Shown piece after piece: positions 11,258-23,800 of a stretch of 64,000 nucleotides of DNA. Both the position numbers and the translations under genes were made by a program. The DNA is taken from positions 16,328,064-16,392,063 of the forward strand of contig OX637397.1 of NCBI GenBank assembly GCA_951799425.1, written 5' to 3'. The first letter of the stretch is position 1. Each line of letters opens with the position of its first letter. The stretch is from Ilex aquifolium (taxonomy: Eukaryota; Streptophyta; Magnoliopsida; Aquifoliales; Aquifoliaceae). The notes under the pieces are model-generated. The model was given only the letters and a program-made list of their open reading frames with translations, ran no database searches and had not been told where the DNA came from.

Positions 11258-13497
11258 GGGGGTGACAAGCAATAGGCGATGCAAAAGATTTTGCATCGAC
11301 AATTAACTGTCACAAAAGCTTTTGCATCGGCAAAACCCGATGCAAATGCGCCATCGCAAAAAAATCTTAGATCTAACATTTTTTGTTTGCATCAACTATT
11401 CCGTCACAAAAAACCCATATGCAATGGTTTAAATCCGTTGCAAAATGTATTACTAGCCACAGTTGGGGACCGTTGCAAAAAACTCCATTCACAACGATTA
11501 AAATCTGTCGCAAAAGATACTATTAACCACAGTAGGAGACCATCTCAGAAAACCCATTTACAATGGTTTTAATTTGTTGCAAAAAAATATTATTAACCAC
11601 AGTAAGGGACAGTCTTAACAAACCCATTTATGATGTTTTTTAACCGTCGTAAAAGATATTATTTGCCACGGCAGTAGGCCAACGAAAAAAAAAATGATAT
11701 TACTCTTTTAACGCTATTTGCGTCCGCAACTTGCTTTCATACACACATGCTGCAAATTTTTCTGCTTGTTTCCAAATAGGATATTCATGCCTCATGATAT
11801 CCCTCTATTTTCCTTTGGTCGCTTTTATTTTTTTGTTTTCTTGTTTGGAGTTACAAATTACAAAAGGTCCAGCCCGAACAGTAGTTGAACTTCTGAAGAT
11901 CAACACAAAGAGGAACACCAAGAATACCAAAAATGACTTATATACAGAATTTGGGACACCAACTTCCGACCTACATGATTAAAAGCACAATGTAAGTCCC
12001 ACAAGGATCTGCACATCAAATGAAAGTGCATTTGCAGAGATTCATTGACGACAAACTTCAGTCATTCATGACTAGCTCCCACCTTTATTTACAAAATGAG
12101 CTATGTATGGTGTCATATTCGCAGCTCTGCCAGAGTAAAAGAATTGAAGGTAGCAAGCCAACCCCTAAAGAAGAAAGGAAGTAATACTGTCTCACGGCAT
12201 TGAAATAACTTGCATACACAATTTCCTAATTCTCTTCCCATATTCAGTAGAGAAAGCCTCATATGTTTTTTTTTTCATAATTCTGAATCCAAGCATTTCC
12301 ATCATCAAGTCCATATAACTGTAAACCCTCTCTTAAATGTTATGATTGCTTCAAAAAGTGATTGAACATTAATACCAGACAAGTTAAAACATATGTACCC
12401 ATCAAAGGCACAAACCCATAAACTGAATATTATCCACCCAGAATCAAAATCTGAAGCTCTGCCACACTACTCCATCCTACCAAAAAATGAAAAGAATCAC
12501 TTGGTTTATAGCAAAGCACATTACCCATTTTCCGGAAGTAGAAGAAATTGGTGACAAGTCGCCAGAACTGGTAATGCTTAACCCCAGCATTGGGTTCAAG
12601 TACAAGTTATACGGTGAAAAAATCTGCATAGCATTACAAACACAGCCTCAACATGGATAACTCCCAATAATAATAATCATAAAAATGACTTTAAAAATTA
12701 AAAGCAAAAAACCCACGTTTTCAAAATGTTAGACCACCCAGCCATAGAAGCCCACGACAATTTTGCCCAATCGCACATAACCTGACCAACATAGTAATGG
12801 ACAATGAACTGACCCTCATGCAATTGCATAAATCATTTTCACAAAGTACAAAACAACAATAGGAATTAAACCCAAAACAATTCCACCCAATTGCATGAAC
12901 TGAACAAAGAAATATATAAATCTACCCAATTGCATTGAATCGTATGCATGTTGATATACATAGTCATATGTGATGGAGGGGGAGGGAGATACCTCAAGAG
13001 AATGTGTGTATTTGAAATAGAGGCCTCGACAGAGATTTTTTTTTTTTTTGGGGGGGGGGGGGAGGGGGTTATTCGAAATTGGCTATGGGTACTGGGTGCA
13101 CAAGAATTAAAACTGGAGCAGCAAATTAATATTTCAGAAATGTCTTAGTGTAAATGGAGTTATTTCAATTCATCTGAAGAGCACGTATGCAGTATCAATC
13201 TGGATAACTAATCGCAGTTTCTCAGAGAAGTACATTACATAGATCGAATGGAAAAAAATCATATTACCTGCAGAAAAAGTCTCTCTACACACGCACTTAC
13301 AAGAGTTAATTCATGAAAAGCCACTGGAACCTAAATAAGAGTGTCAACTGTCAAGTGGATATAATTGGGGATTATCGAACAAGAGCACACATTTCCATTA
13401 TCTATGAAAACCCTAATTACACTAACAATGAATTAAAAAAGTAAATATACTCTGCTCAAACCATCAAACAGATTAAATCAAGGGAAGAAAGACATAC

Positions 13498-13790
13498 CTC
13501 TAAGCTCGATTGCCTCTTGTGAATAAAACCCACAATGTCTAGAGTTGCGAGGAATGCGCCAAAACACCGACGAAACACCAAGGAACGAGCCAACTATCTG
13601 GTTCGAGATGGAGGGCGGGCAGGCAACGATTTGGTTCGCAGGGGGAGGGGAATAGAGAGGAAGAGAGAGATAGAGAGAGAGAGTGTGTGTGTCGACTGAA
13701 ATAAACAAAGAGGGAGAGATGGGGAAAGTGAGAATGAGGGAAAAAGGGTTGGGTAAGGGAAAAAAATGGCCAACACGACATCGTTTTGGT
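13498..13790 (-). pseudogene. Putative captured host-gene first exon inside the CACTA element
   Basis: On the minus strand this stretch reads like a plant 5' leader and first exon. It is a CT-rich tract (13665-13690), then GC-richer sequence unlike the AT-rich element around it, ending in GCTTAGAG followed by GTATGT, a good splice donor at 13497. No homology can be assigned, and the open frames are short and mutually inconsistent. The call rests on composition, the donor and position between two CACTA subterminal arrays. The remaining internal 11.75-13.45 kb also lacks the terminal motifs and may belong to the same captured segment. Confidence 0.35.
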
Positions 13791-14306
13791 TTTTAAAAAA
13801 AGTATATTGTGCGATGTAAATAACAAAAATGTCGCAATTTACTATTTTTATTTTATTATAACTTTAAATATGGTTATAATTTATATTCTGTGACGAAAAT
13901 AAAAACGTCGCAATTAAATTTTTATTTTATTTTATTTTAATTTTTGATTATTTAATTTGCAACAAAAAAAATTTGTCGTAAAAAATTTTTCAATTCCCTC
14001 CATCGCAAAAAAAAGAAGGGTGGGACTCACAATTTTTGCAACGGACTTAAAAAAACGTCGTGAGAAAAATTACCATAATAATAGAACTAATAAAACATCG
14101 TTTTGGTTTAAGAATTTACGACAGGAAAAAAAACCAACACAAAAAGAGAAAAACAATTTTACTTTTTTCCCACGGCAACGATTTCATACTGCAAATATAC
14201 TATTTTAAACATCAACATCAAGAACCATTGCAAAAAAAATATTTTTGCCACTGTAAATATTCCGTTGCAAAAAAAAGTGACGCAAAAACCCTAAATTCTT
14301 GTAATA

Positions 14307-15260
14307 ATAGAAAGTGAAAATGATACATTTTTTATCATTCAAGATAACATTCATTCTCTTATTTGTGTTTGGTAGGAGGGATACAAAGTGGGAATGATTG
14401 ATTTTTTTTGTATTTGATAAAATGAAAAAGTGAAAAGAATTAAAAAAGTAGTATCGGTGCATATTTTACATTTGTATTTATATATGAAATGGATGTGTAC
14501 ATAATATATAATATATAATATATAATTAGGATATATGCACACATTAACAGATATAAAAGGTAAATAACATAAAATTCAGAACATATAATTAACTTTTCTC
14601 CATCCATTTTTTCGAAAAATATTAGGCGTAACCGTTACACTCCGTTAATATTGCCACGTAGTGTAACCGTCCACTAATAAGTATACAACAAGTAAACCTC
14701 ACTAAAATTCATAACCATCTAGTCATATAATGGTTATGCTCAATATTTTCTCCAATTTTTAGAGGGATAGATTTTCGTGAGTTAGAAGAAAGACTAATTA
14801 ATCAATTTTTTCATCTTTTCTATTTTTTTCTTACAAAATATGATGTTTTATCTATTTTTTCAACTTTTTTATTCTTCCAAATTTTCATTATACCAAACAA
14901 AGCATAAGTCATTAATTTTTAGAGATATAATTATAATTTTTAGATATTTAAAATTTGAGGTTTGACCCAAATAATGTAACTTTAATTAAACACCCAAAAT
15001 ATTATAATTTCATTAGAGAATAATATTATTTGACTCTGAAAATTATGTTTTTGATGATTGATTCTAATATATTAAAACTATTTTTCTTTTGTACGTTAAC
15101 CTTCATTTTTTTTTTTTTGAACAGGTTACAATTTTTGCTCTAAAAAAAAAAAAAAGTTACAATTTAACCTTAAAGGATAAATTAACCTTAAATAATTATA
15201 TTTTGAATAAAAATTTGGTAAACCTAGGAACGAAGTAAAACCTTCCCCTACGCCTCCCCA
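14307..15260. other. Intergenic stretch upstream of RH1
   Basis: No gene is seen. The sequence is AT-rich with poly-T and poly-A runs (for example 15109-15118 and 15142-15155) and an (ATAATAT)n patch at 14500-14525. Distal regulatory sites for RH1 may lie here, but none can be supported. Confidence 0.5.
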
Positions 15261-15261
15261 T

Positions 15262-15809
15262 CGGCGCTCTCTCTCTCTCTCTCTCTCTGTGTCGTGGATG
15301 GGCACTTTGGCTGCAGTTCAGACTGTGTAGAGACTCTACTCCGGTCTTCGTCTCTTCTCAGTCTCCTCCAGAGTCCAGCCCCACTCTTAGCCTTTCTCGT
15401 TTCTGGTTTTGTTTCTGACTCTCCTTTTTTTTTTTCCTCCTCTCTACTTCAGTTATGTTCATTGTAAGAGCAACTCCAATCTCTTCGGCTCCCAATTCTC
15501 GCCCCCCACACACAAAGACGAATTCCTAATCTCTTCTTTCGTCTTTAACGGGCAAATTAAACCGGAGCCCTGGCCGATTCAGCCACTCCAAAATGATTTT
15601 GATGAGTTCTATTAATCCTCCTTGCACAATTTTTTGGTTTTTAATTTTTGGGTTCTGAAAATTCTAATTATATAATTTATATATATCAAGGGTTCTTCTT
15701 CTCCGCCGTCAAAGAACTACCTGTCTCTCTCTGCGTGTCTCTGTCTCAGTTTGTCTATTTTCTCTACACCCACGAAAACCCACACGCCCAATTTTATTGA
15801 AAGAAGAGA
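15262..15809 (+). promoter_or_regulatory. RH1: Presumed core promoter and 5' leader of the RH1 helicase gene
   Basis: A (CT)n tract at 15268-15289 and further pyrimidine-rich patches (15410-15450, 15720-15770) precede the start codon, as is common in TATA-less plant housekeeping promoters and leaders. The sequence is clearly GC-richer than the DNA on either side. The exact transcription start cannot be read. A GAGCAACTCCAAT motif at 15468-15480 recalls a common MITE terminus and may mark an old insertion in the leader. Confidence 0.45.
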
Positions 15810-17834
15810 ATGGATGAAGCAGCAGAGAAGAAGAAAGGGAATGAAAAGAAAAGTTTGCCGGTGCTGCCATGGATGAGAAGTCCTGTTGATGTTAATCTTA
15901 TCGAAGAATGCCCTCTTAATTTTCTTCCTTTTCTCGATCCCAGGTACTTGCTCTTTATTCTAATCTTCTTTGTATTTTGATACCCACATGCGAGTGCATC
16001 CATCCATTTTTTTTATGTGCATATATTACCGCGGTCCAGTGCAATGTATAGAAATTATAATCTCTCCGCTCCATCAGCTCATACCCTTACCGTTACCCCT
16101 ATTCTCATCAACCACGACATTATTGAAAAAAAAAATTTCATTAGTATGCTACATTAATTTTTTTAAAACTAAATATAATGTAGTTGTCAAGATGGTGGAA
16201 GATTCAAATGTAAAGTAGTTAACAAAGATGATAAACATGATTTCTTAGGCCATACTAAAGAGCTCAATTGGAGGGGACTACTCCCCTCCCTTCCCTTCCC
16301 TTTCTCCTCACTATCACCCCACCAATTAAGAAGTTAGAAAAAGAATTATGAAAAGTTAAGGTGATAAAAAGTGATTTTTTTTTGAAAAATTGTGAGTCAT
16401 TAGTTATTAGGTAGTGGAGGGTAGTTAGACTACATGATGCAATGTGATTGGAGGGAATGTATGAAAATAAATCAAAATTCTAAGAATGGAGAAAATGACG
16501 AGAGAAGGTTTCTCAAGCATTCTTCCTACTAAAATGATTGTGATAAATATATAGATAGATATATTCTTTCTTTAGTGAAATATATGCAGGCGGGCTAATA
16601 ACATGGTAATTAGAGATAATTAGTTGGCTAATGCCAATTGGGGAAGGAGCAATCTTTTTGTTTGCCCAATACTGTTTCTCCGATTGTTCTTCTTGGGGTT
16701 CGGCTTCTTTTCCAATATAAGCTAAAAAATTGAAAAAGAGCAGCTGCAGAATTAGTGAAATTTCTAATTTTTTAAAATTATAAAACAAGGCATAGACAAT
16801 GATTCCTTCAGTACCACTCACCAACTTATGACTTCCGTTCATCATGCCTTTTCGTCTTATTGAAAAAATCATAATGTTTTAATTATTGCTAAATGAACAC
16901 ATGGATAAAAATTAAAAAGTGATCCTTTGTCACCTGAGCAGTCACTTGTAACAATTCTAATGTTACTTTTGTTGACTTTAATCAGTCCCATAAGTACCCA
17001 CGTTTTGCTTCCAAATATTTTGTGTGAAACCCTTGTCAAGGTTGATCTTACTGCAACGGTATTGTATCTTTCAAGAGGTCAGGGTAAATTCTTTTTCTTT
17101 ATATTTCTTTATAACTACACTAGCTAGGGATGTACACAACCATCCCCGAGCCTTGCACATCGGGTAATTAGGGACTTGAAATTATGACCTCGAGGTGTTA
17201 TACCAGTGAGGTTGTGCCATTCAAGGTATCCGCGAGTTGATTTTTTTCCCCCGGAATCATAATACTGAAATTTTCTCCTTTTAAGAGCTGGCCGTGATTG
17301 TTATTGATTTTAAGGCTAAATATTACTTTCAATTGTAACTGTAGTTGTCTTAGTCATTATGTGCCAATGCTTAAAAATATAAAAATTTCTTTGCTTGAGC
17401 TTGATATTGAACTTCATTTATGAATCCTAACTGAGAATTGGGCGATGGGTCGTACTTTATTTATTCTCCTTTCACTTCTTTTTTGTACTTTTAGTGAGTT
17501 GTTAATTTTTCTACATTAGGTTGGAAGTGGCTCTACAGAATATGGGTATTAGTTCACTCTTTCCAGTCCAAGTTGCAGTTTGGCAAGAGACCATAGGGCC
17601 TGGTTCTTTCGAGAGAGACTTATGTATAAACTCACCTACAGGAAGTGGGAAAACCCTAGCTTATGCTTTGCCCATCGTGCAAATGCTGTCAACTCGTGCT
17701 GTTAAGTGTCTTCGTGCTTTGGTGGTGTTGCCCACTCGTGATTTAGCCATGCAGGTTACACACTAACTTTTACATATCAGTTCACCGTACATTCATTGCT
17801 CTTGCTGGGATTTTATGTATAGGAAATACTGCAT

Positions 17835-17869
<35 letters not shown>

Positions 17870-20800
17870 AATGATTCGTGATTGTTATACCTTATAGTCA
17901 AACTTTTTTCATTTTAAAATCTACTTTTGGTAGCTAAATTGAACTCGGATGTACAAGTTTCTGCCTGTAATGTGTTACCTTGGTTGATTGTGTTGTCATA
18001 GGTTAAGCGTATGTAGTGATTATGTCACATTAATGGAGTTACTAATGTTAAAATTGAAGATCTTTAGCCCTTTAAATTGCTCGTTGATATTCACACTGAA
18101 ATTGAGATAGGATGTTAGTGTCCTATTGTTAGATCAATTAAGAAGGTTCTTTTTGCATAACCATTTGAGCTAGCCTTTAGAGAAAGGGGGTTTTTGGATC
18201 TAATGACAAAATTCATTGTGCTTTTTGTAGAGGTAGAATATGGAATGTTATTTAATAAGACCAAGACAGGTGAGCTATATTACCAATGTTGTGGAAAGTA
18301 TGCCTAGGCTTGAGGCGGGCGTAAGCCTGAGGTAAATGAGGTGTAAACTTTTGTTTCCTTCAATAATTTATTTGGCCCATAGATATATCGACTTTGATCA
18401 GCTTATTTGATATGGATGACAACAGATTAGAATTCCGAGTATAAATATCATATTCTAATTCTAAATTCTACTAAATGTCGAAGACCTAGTCTAATCTAAT
18501 TCCAAATCCAAATACCTAAGTTGAAATTGGTTAAGGATGCAAATAATTCTAATGTAGCTGTGCTTTGTAAAAGATTGCTAATATTTAGGGCTAATTTCAC
18601 TTTGCACCCTGAAATGTGTTTCGATTATCAATTTGCACCTTCAAATATTAAAAATCTCAATGTGGACCTGACCCAGACTGTTGTTCAGTTTTCCGACATA
18701 AATTAAAACACGTGAGGTACAAGCGCTTCGGGCATGAGGATGAAGAATGTCCATTGTTGCAAATTTTCGACCATGATTAATTTGGCACCGTTTTGTGTAT
18801 TGAAAATAGGGTTTCCTAATCAGATAGAGGCTAACCCTATCATGTGCAACTTACATGTGGCGTCAATAGTATAGTTGTAGTGCCATATTTCTGTCTTTAG
18901 GTCTGTTGGAGTATTTTCTGATTTTTAGCACTTGAATTAGGATAATCAAGAGTAGTGAAAGCCTTAAAGAGAAAGATTGTTGTTACTTATGCTAGCCAAG
19001 GAACTAAATTTCATTTCGAAATGGTTGAAACACCCGAAGTGTTTCCATTTTCATTGAGATTGAAACGAATCATTGATTGAATATTGAAATTCATATGTTT
19101 TGAGGTGTTTCGGCCAATGCTTCAGAAACAAACTTTCAAAAATTTTCTTTGTTTCTGTAATGTTTCCGAAACATTATCGAAATGATTCCATCAACCAAAA
19201 TTATGCACTGAAACGAAATTTTAATCCTTGATGCTAACACCTCCCAGCAGTTCCTATAAATGATGGCACTGCAGTCCAGTGGTGAGCAGGAGATAGTGTC
19301 ATATGTTCAGGAAATCTTTATGGTGACAGATAAGAGAACCATCCGCAGATTTGTGGAAAATTGAATTCATGAACCTAATCTTCTAAAGCCACTCATTGGG
19401 AAATACGGCCAAAGTAGTTGGCCTGCCTCTGCTTTATTTTTATCAAGAAAATCAAGGCTTGCGTTTGATTAAGTGTATCAAGCCGGGAGTGGACATCTCC
19501 ATCAACATCATCTGCAAACTGGAAGTTGCAATGAAATATGGAAATGTTCATAGAATCCTTAAGAAGACTTTCATTTAAGCAGGAGGAAATGTGAATGGGC
19601 TGGCTAAAATTGCATGAAGGACTAATGGCTTAATCTGAATGTTTTAAAATCGTTGGTCAATACCACTTCTCTTTAAATGCTCCCTTGAAAGATATCCATA
19701 CCCGTTTCTTTATTATTTCAGGTCAAGGAAGTCTTTGCCACTATTGCACCTGTGGTGGGGTTGTCTGTTGGTTTGGCAGTTGGTCAATCTTCGATTGCTG
19801 ATGAAATTTCAGAGCTTATCAAGAGACCTAAGCTTTGTGCAGGCATCTGTTATGATCCTGAAGATTTCTCACAGGAGTTGCAAAGTGCGGTGGACATACT
19901 AGTGGCAACTCCTGGGAGGCTGATGGACCATATCAATAACACTAAGGGATTTACACTCGAGCATCTTTGTTATCTTGTAAGTTGCAGATGGGTCACAAGT
20001 ACTGTTCTCTCTGTCTCTCCTCTAGTTTTTATGTCATTCAATAGCCTCTAAGGAGGACACGGCACCATATCCATTTCAACACTAGGGTGAAAAGCTAACA
20101 TGTGGCAGAACATATATATAGATGGTTGGAAAGTGTTATTAGAAGCTTAAATGGTTAAGGTTAATTGCCACTAATTTCACTGGTCAGTTTACACTCCAAC
20201 TTTTCAAATCAAGTTTTCCCACAACCTAGTTTAATAGTAACGAAGTGGAGCATCTTAATTATTTTTATGCGTTGTGACTCACTATGTACATGAGTTATCT
20301 TTGGGCCGTCCAATAAATGTTACCACAAAAAAACATATGTTAGTTGCCTGAATCAAAGTATCACCAGTAGCCAGCTTTTGTTTCTTTGGCCTTTTATTAC
20401 TTTAGAATATGTCGTTGATTGGATTGGACAATCAAAATTGATAAATTTGCTGACAAGGTAATATTTAGGTGGTTGATGAAACAGATCGACTACTCAGGGA
20501 GGCATACCAATCCTGGCTGCCTACGGTGCTAAAATTGACATGCTCTTGCACTGAAAGTCTCTTCCCATATCCCAACACTTCTCTTCCCTCCACATTTGAT
20601 TCCTTGAAGACCATAAGGCGACTGTGAGTTCTAAGTTCTTTTTCATTCCTTAATCAATTATTACTAGGTGTTTTCTGCATATGCATCGAGGGTTGGACAG
20701 TACTGGAATTATTGCTTGGTTTGAGTGCTAAATGCTATTGAAAAATGTGGATCAAACTGCCATCGAATATCAGTTTATTTCAGTCTTATCCTGTCATATG

Positions 20801-23800
20801 CGAGGATCAAAATATTGTTTCGAAACGCTTGAAACATCCGAAACGTTTCCATTTCCAAGGAGACCAAAACGCATCAGTGGTGGAATCGAATTTCTAATAC
20901 TTCGAGGTGATCCATAATGTTTTGAAATGTTTTGTTATATTTCAATACATTTGCACAATTATTTCAGAATGTTTCAGGAAATTTTGGTATATTTCGACTA
21001 ATGTTTTGAAAAAAAAATTCTTAAATTTTTATTTTTTTCATTCTGTTTTTAAAACGGGTTGAAACGTTTCCAAAACATGTTGAAACGTTTCCGTTTTCTA
21101 GGTGACCGAAACAATGCACCGAAACGAAATTTTGATCCTTGGTCATATGTATTGAATTGTTCCTTGGCTAATGAACTGGCAACCTTAAAAGTGTTAAACA
21201 TAAGCACTAAAGTGGTTAAGTGCCTATTTGGTGAAAGAATATATATGTTTGGGGCTTTCATAAGTAATTCTTTAAATATTGATGTTCCGTTGTTTAGAAT
21301 TTTTGGTAATCTATTGACAATATTTTTGAGGCTTAGATGCATTCCTTTAGCATATCCCTGAGTTTTGGTTGAATGAAGTTGCATTGGGGCTAACTGCTAT
21401 GGATGTCAATACTGATGCTTTGACTATGTCTACAAGCGGAGTTTTGAGTCTCATGGAAAGATGGGTAGGATTATGTAAATGATGGAGTAGGGGTGCTATG
21501 CCAATTTTTTGCTGAAAATTTCAGGCACTTGTGGGGATCTAGTTCATCTTAGTCTTAAACTTCGCCCATAAGTTGTGTTTGAGAAGTGTGGACTATGTTC
21601 CATAAAATAGTTAGCCTTGCGTTTTAAATCTTCACTAAATTGATGCAGTGGAGTAGAAAGAGGGTTCAAGGGTAAATCTTATCCGAGGCTTGTGAAGATG
21701 GTTCTATCTGCCACACTAACTCAAGATCCAAGCAAGCTTGCTCAGCTTGAGCTGCATCATCCTTTGTTCTTGACCACTGGGCAAAGTCGTTATCAGCTCC
21801 CTGAACAACTAAAATCCTTCAAACTGGTATGAACACATACTGCAAAATGCACTTCCTTCGTAGTTATGGTCTGTTCTATTTCAAGTTTGCTGTTCCTGTT
21901 TGCTATCTATTGCATTTCCTTTTTTTTTTTCCTAGTTATTTTCAACAATTTAAGTGGTCGATTTGAATTTTGAAGCGTAAAACACACCTCAAAAAGAAGA
22001 TGTACCAGCTTCACAATCAGAGAGCTTCTATCGCTCAAACTTTGACAGCTTCTCCTCATGCTATCAACTGCTGCCTTTGTCCAAACGTTACACTGACGTC
22101 TTACATGTGTTCATTTGGTTTGACGTATTAAGACTTGAGACCCTTGTCAAGCCACAAGCTTTGACTCTTATGTCATTGCTTCAGTTTTGGTCTTGTTGAA
22201 ATAGAACAAAATTTATCAAAGTTTCAAGAATCAGTTGTTTTAAAAGTCGAGTTTATTGAAGTATGAAATGTAAATAAAAGTTGCTGTTTGGCAGAAACTG
22301 GTGCATGCATGTACCAGAATGCCCAGCTCAAAAATGGCTAATACAATTGTGCAACTGGAGGGACGTGCCACTTAAGGTAAACAGACTCCTTGTGGCCGAT
22401 TACGTGAGAGTTGGGGTGACAACAATACTTGATTTTTTTTCTAAGCTTGGATCAATGGACTTCAAATCTGCTTATATACAAACCCTGCTCACATGAAAGT
22501 AGTAAACAAAGACTTTTATACAAGCATGCTAAGAAGCACCGATATAAATACGAGATATGGTATGGGTATGATACGAATACGGTGATATAGCAAAACCCAA
22601 AAAAATAGGATACGGGTACGAACATGATACGTCTATAAATATATATTTTAAATTTTTTACTATTATGTAATGACTTGATAACGCTAATTATGTAATAATT
22701 TTTTATTTTCAAAAAGTTACATATCGTCTCACTATGGTATATCTACAAAGTGAATGTGATTAATTAAAGGAATAAGAACCAACATTTAACTATATTGTTT
22801 GCTTAGAAGTATTTATTGCTCAGATTATAGAGTAATCAACTTATTTTAACTCTTTGGACATGTTATAATGGATAATACTTGGAAAAGGAAGGGGTAAAGA
22901 TTAAAACTAACAATTACACATACTTCTCTACATATAGAAGGATCGTCGAAGTATACATATATTTTATTTATTATTGGATACATTTGGTGTGTATCTAATA
23001 CGTATCTTTAAGTATCTGACGAGTATCGTATTTGATACGGTATCCGTTACGAATACGTCGACCTTGACGAAATATCCGTGCTTCATAGCAACAAGCATGT
23101 TAGTGAAACCCTATTTTTTGCTTGAAGAAGAAAAACATCTATGACTAAGAGGCACAAAGAGAAGCCCAGGGTGTTGTTTGAAGGTTGTCCCACAGATCGG
23201 TATAGTGACGCCTCCCAATCTAATACATGTGCCTTGCGAGCATCTCCACTCCTTGCCATTTGGTTTCGAATTGGATGCCTTTGATATCATATCAGAGCCA
23301 GATTTTGGTAGCCTTTAGACAAGACTCTTTGTTTCAATTTCATTCATTTGGTATTGGTTCCTCTATATTTTTGTCATATCGTTTCAACATTTATATCATG
23401 GTCAAGTCTCCTGGTTCTTCTTTTATATCTCCACACGTAGGCAGTACAAATAACTGAAGTAAGGCATAAGGCAGTACAAATAACTGAAGGCACAAGGCAG
23501 TTCAAATAACTGAAGTAAGGCATAAGGCAGTACAAATAACTGAAGTGAGGTGGCTACAATGGCTTAAAAGCATTGAAATTAAAGTAAAGTGGCTGACTTT
23601 TGTTGGAAGAGTCTCTCTATAAGGGTGTTTTTTTTTTGCTTTTATACAGTAGAGAATAATCACTTCTGACTACTTTGGTCTCCCCACTTTTGTGCAGATA
23701 TGTGAATCAAAGCTCAAACCCCTGTATTTGGTTGCCCTTCTGCAAACTTTGGAAGGGGAAAAAAGTATCGTTTTCACATCATCTGTAGAGTCAACACATA

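Larger units (their letters stand above)
11146..14306. mobile_element. CACTA-like (En/Spm) DNA transposon, non-autonomous
   Basis: The two ends match as inverted repeats. The left end reads TACAAGAAAAAGGTTTTTTT, and the right end, reverse complemented, reads TTACAAGAATTTAGGGTTTT; compare the CACTACAAGAAA terminus usual for plant CACTA elements. Both subterminal regions (11165-11690 and 13790-14300) are packed with short repeats of the kind GTCGCAAA, CGTTGCAAAA and GCATCGGCAAAA in both orientations, the classic subterminal array for transposase binding. The left array includes a near-perfect 37-base hairpin. No transposase coding sequence was found, so the element would depend on one elsewhere. 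The outermost CACTA bases and the 3-bp target duplication are not clean, so it is old or the ends are off by a few bases. Confidence 0.7.

Noticed and set aside
13539-13826. Three overlapping minus-strand frames rich in Ser, Leu and Pro
   Set aside because: They are translations of the CT-rich tract; the stretch is better explained as an untranslated leader.
16260-16470. Possible MITE around GGAGGGGACTACTCCCCTCC in RH1 intron 1
   Set aside because: Only the short palindrome is clear; no matching ends across the stretch.
18560-18860. Sequence like the common 'AATTTCACTTTGCACC' plant repeat in RH1 intron 2
   Set aside because: The motif is familiar, but I could not find matching termini or a target duplication; boundaries unsupported.
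23440-23552. CRISPR-like array of short repeats
   Set aside because: Units are contiguous tandem repeats without spacers and lie in an intron of a plant gene.
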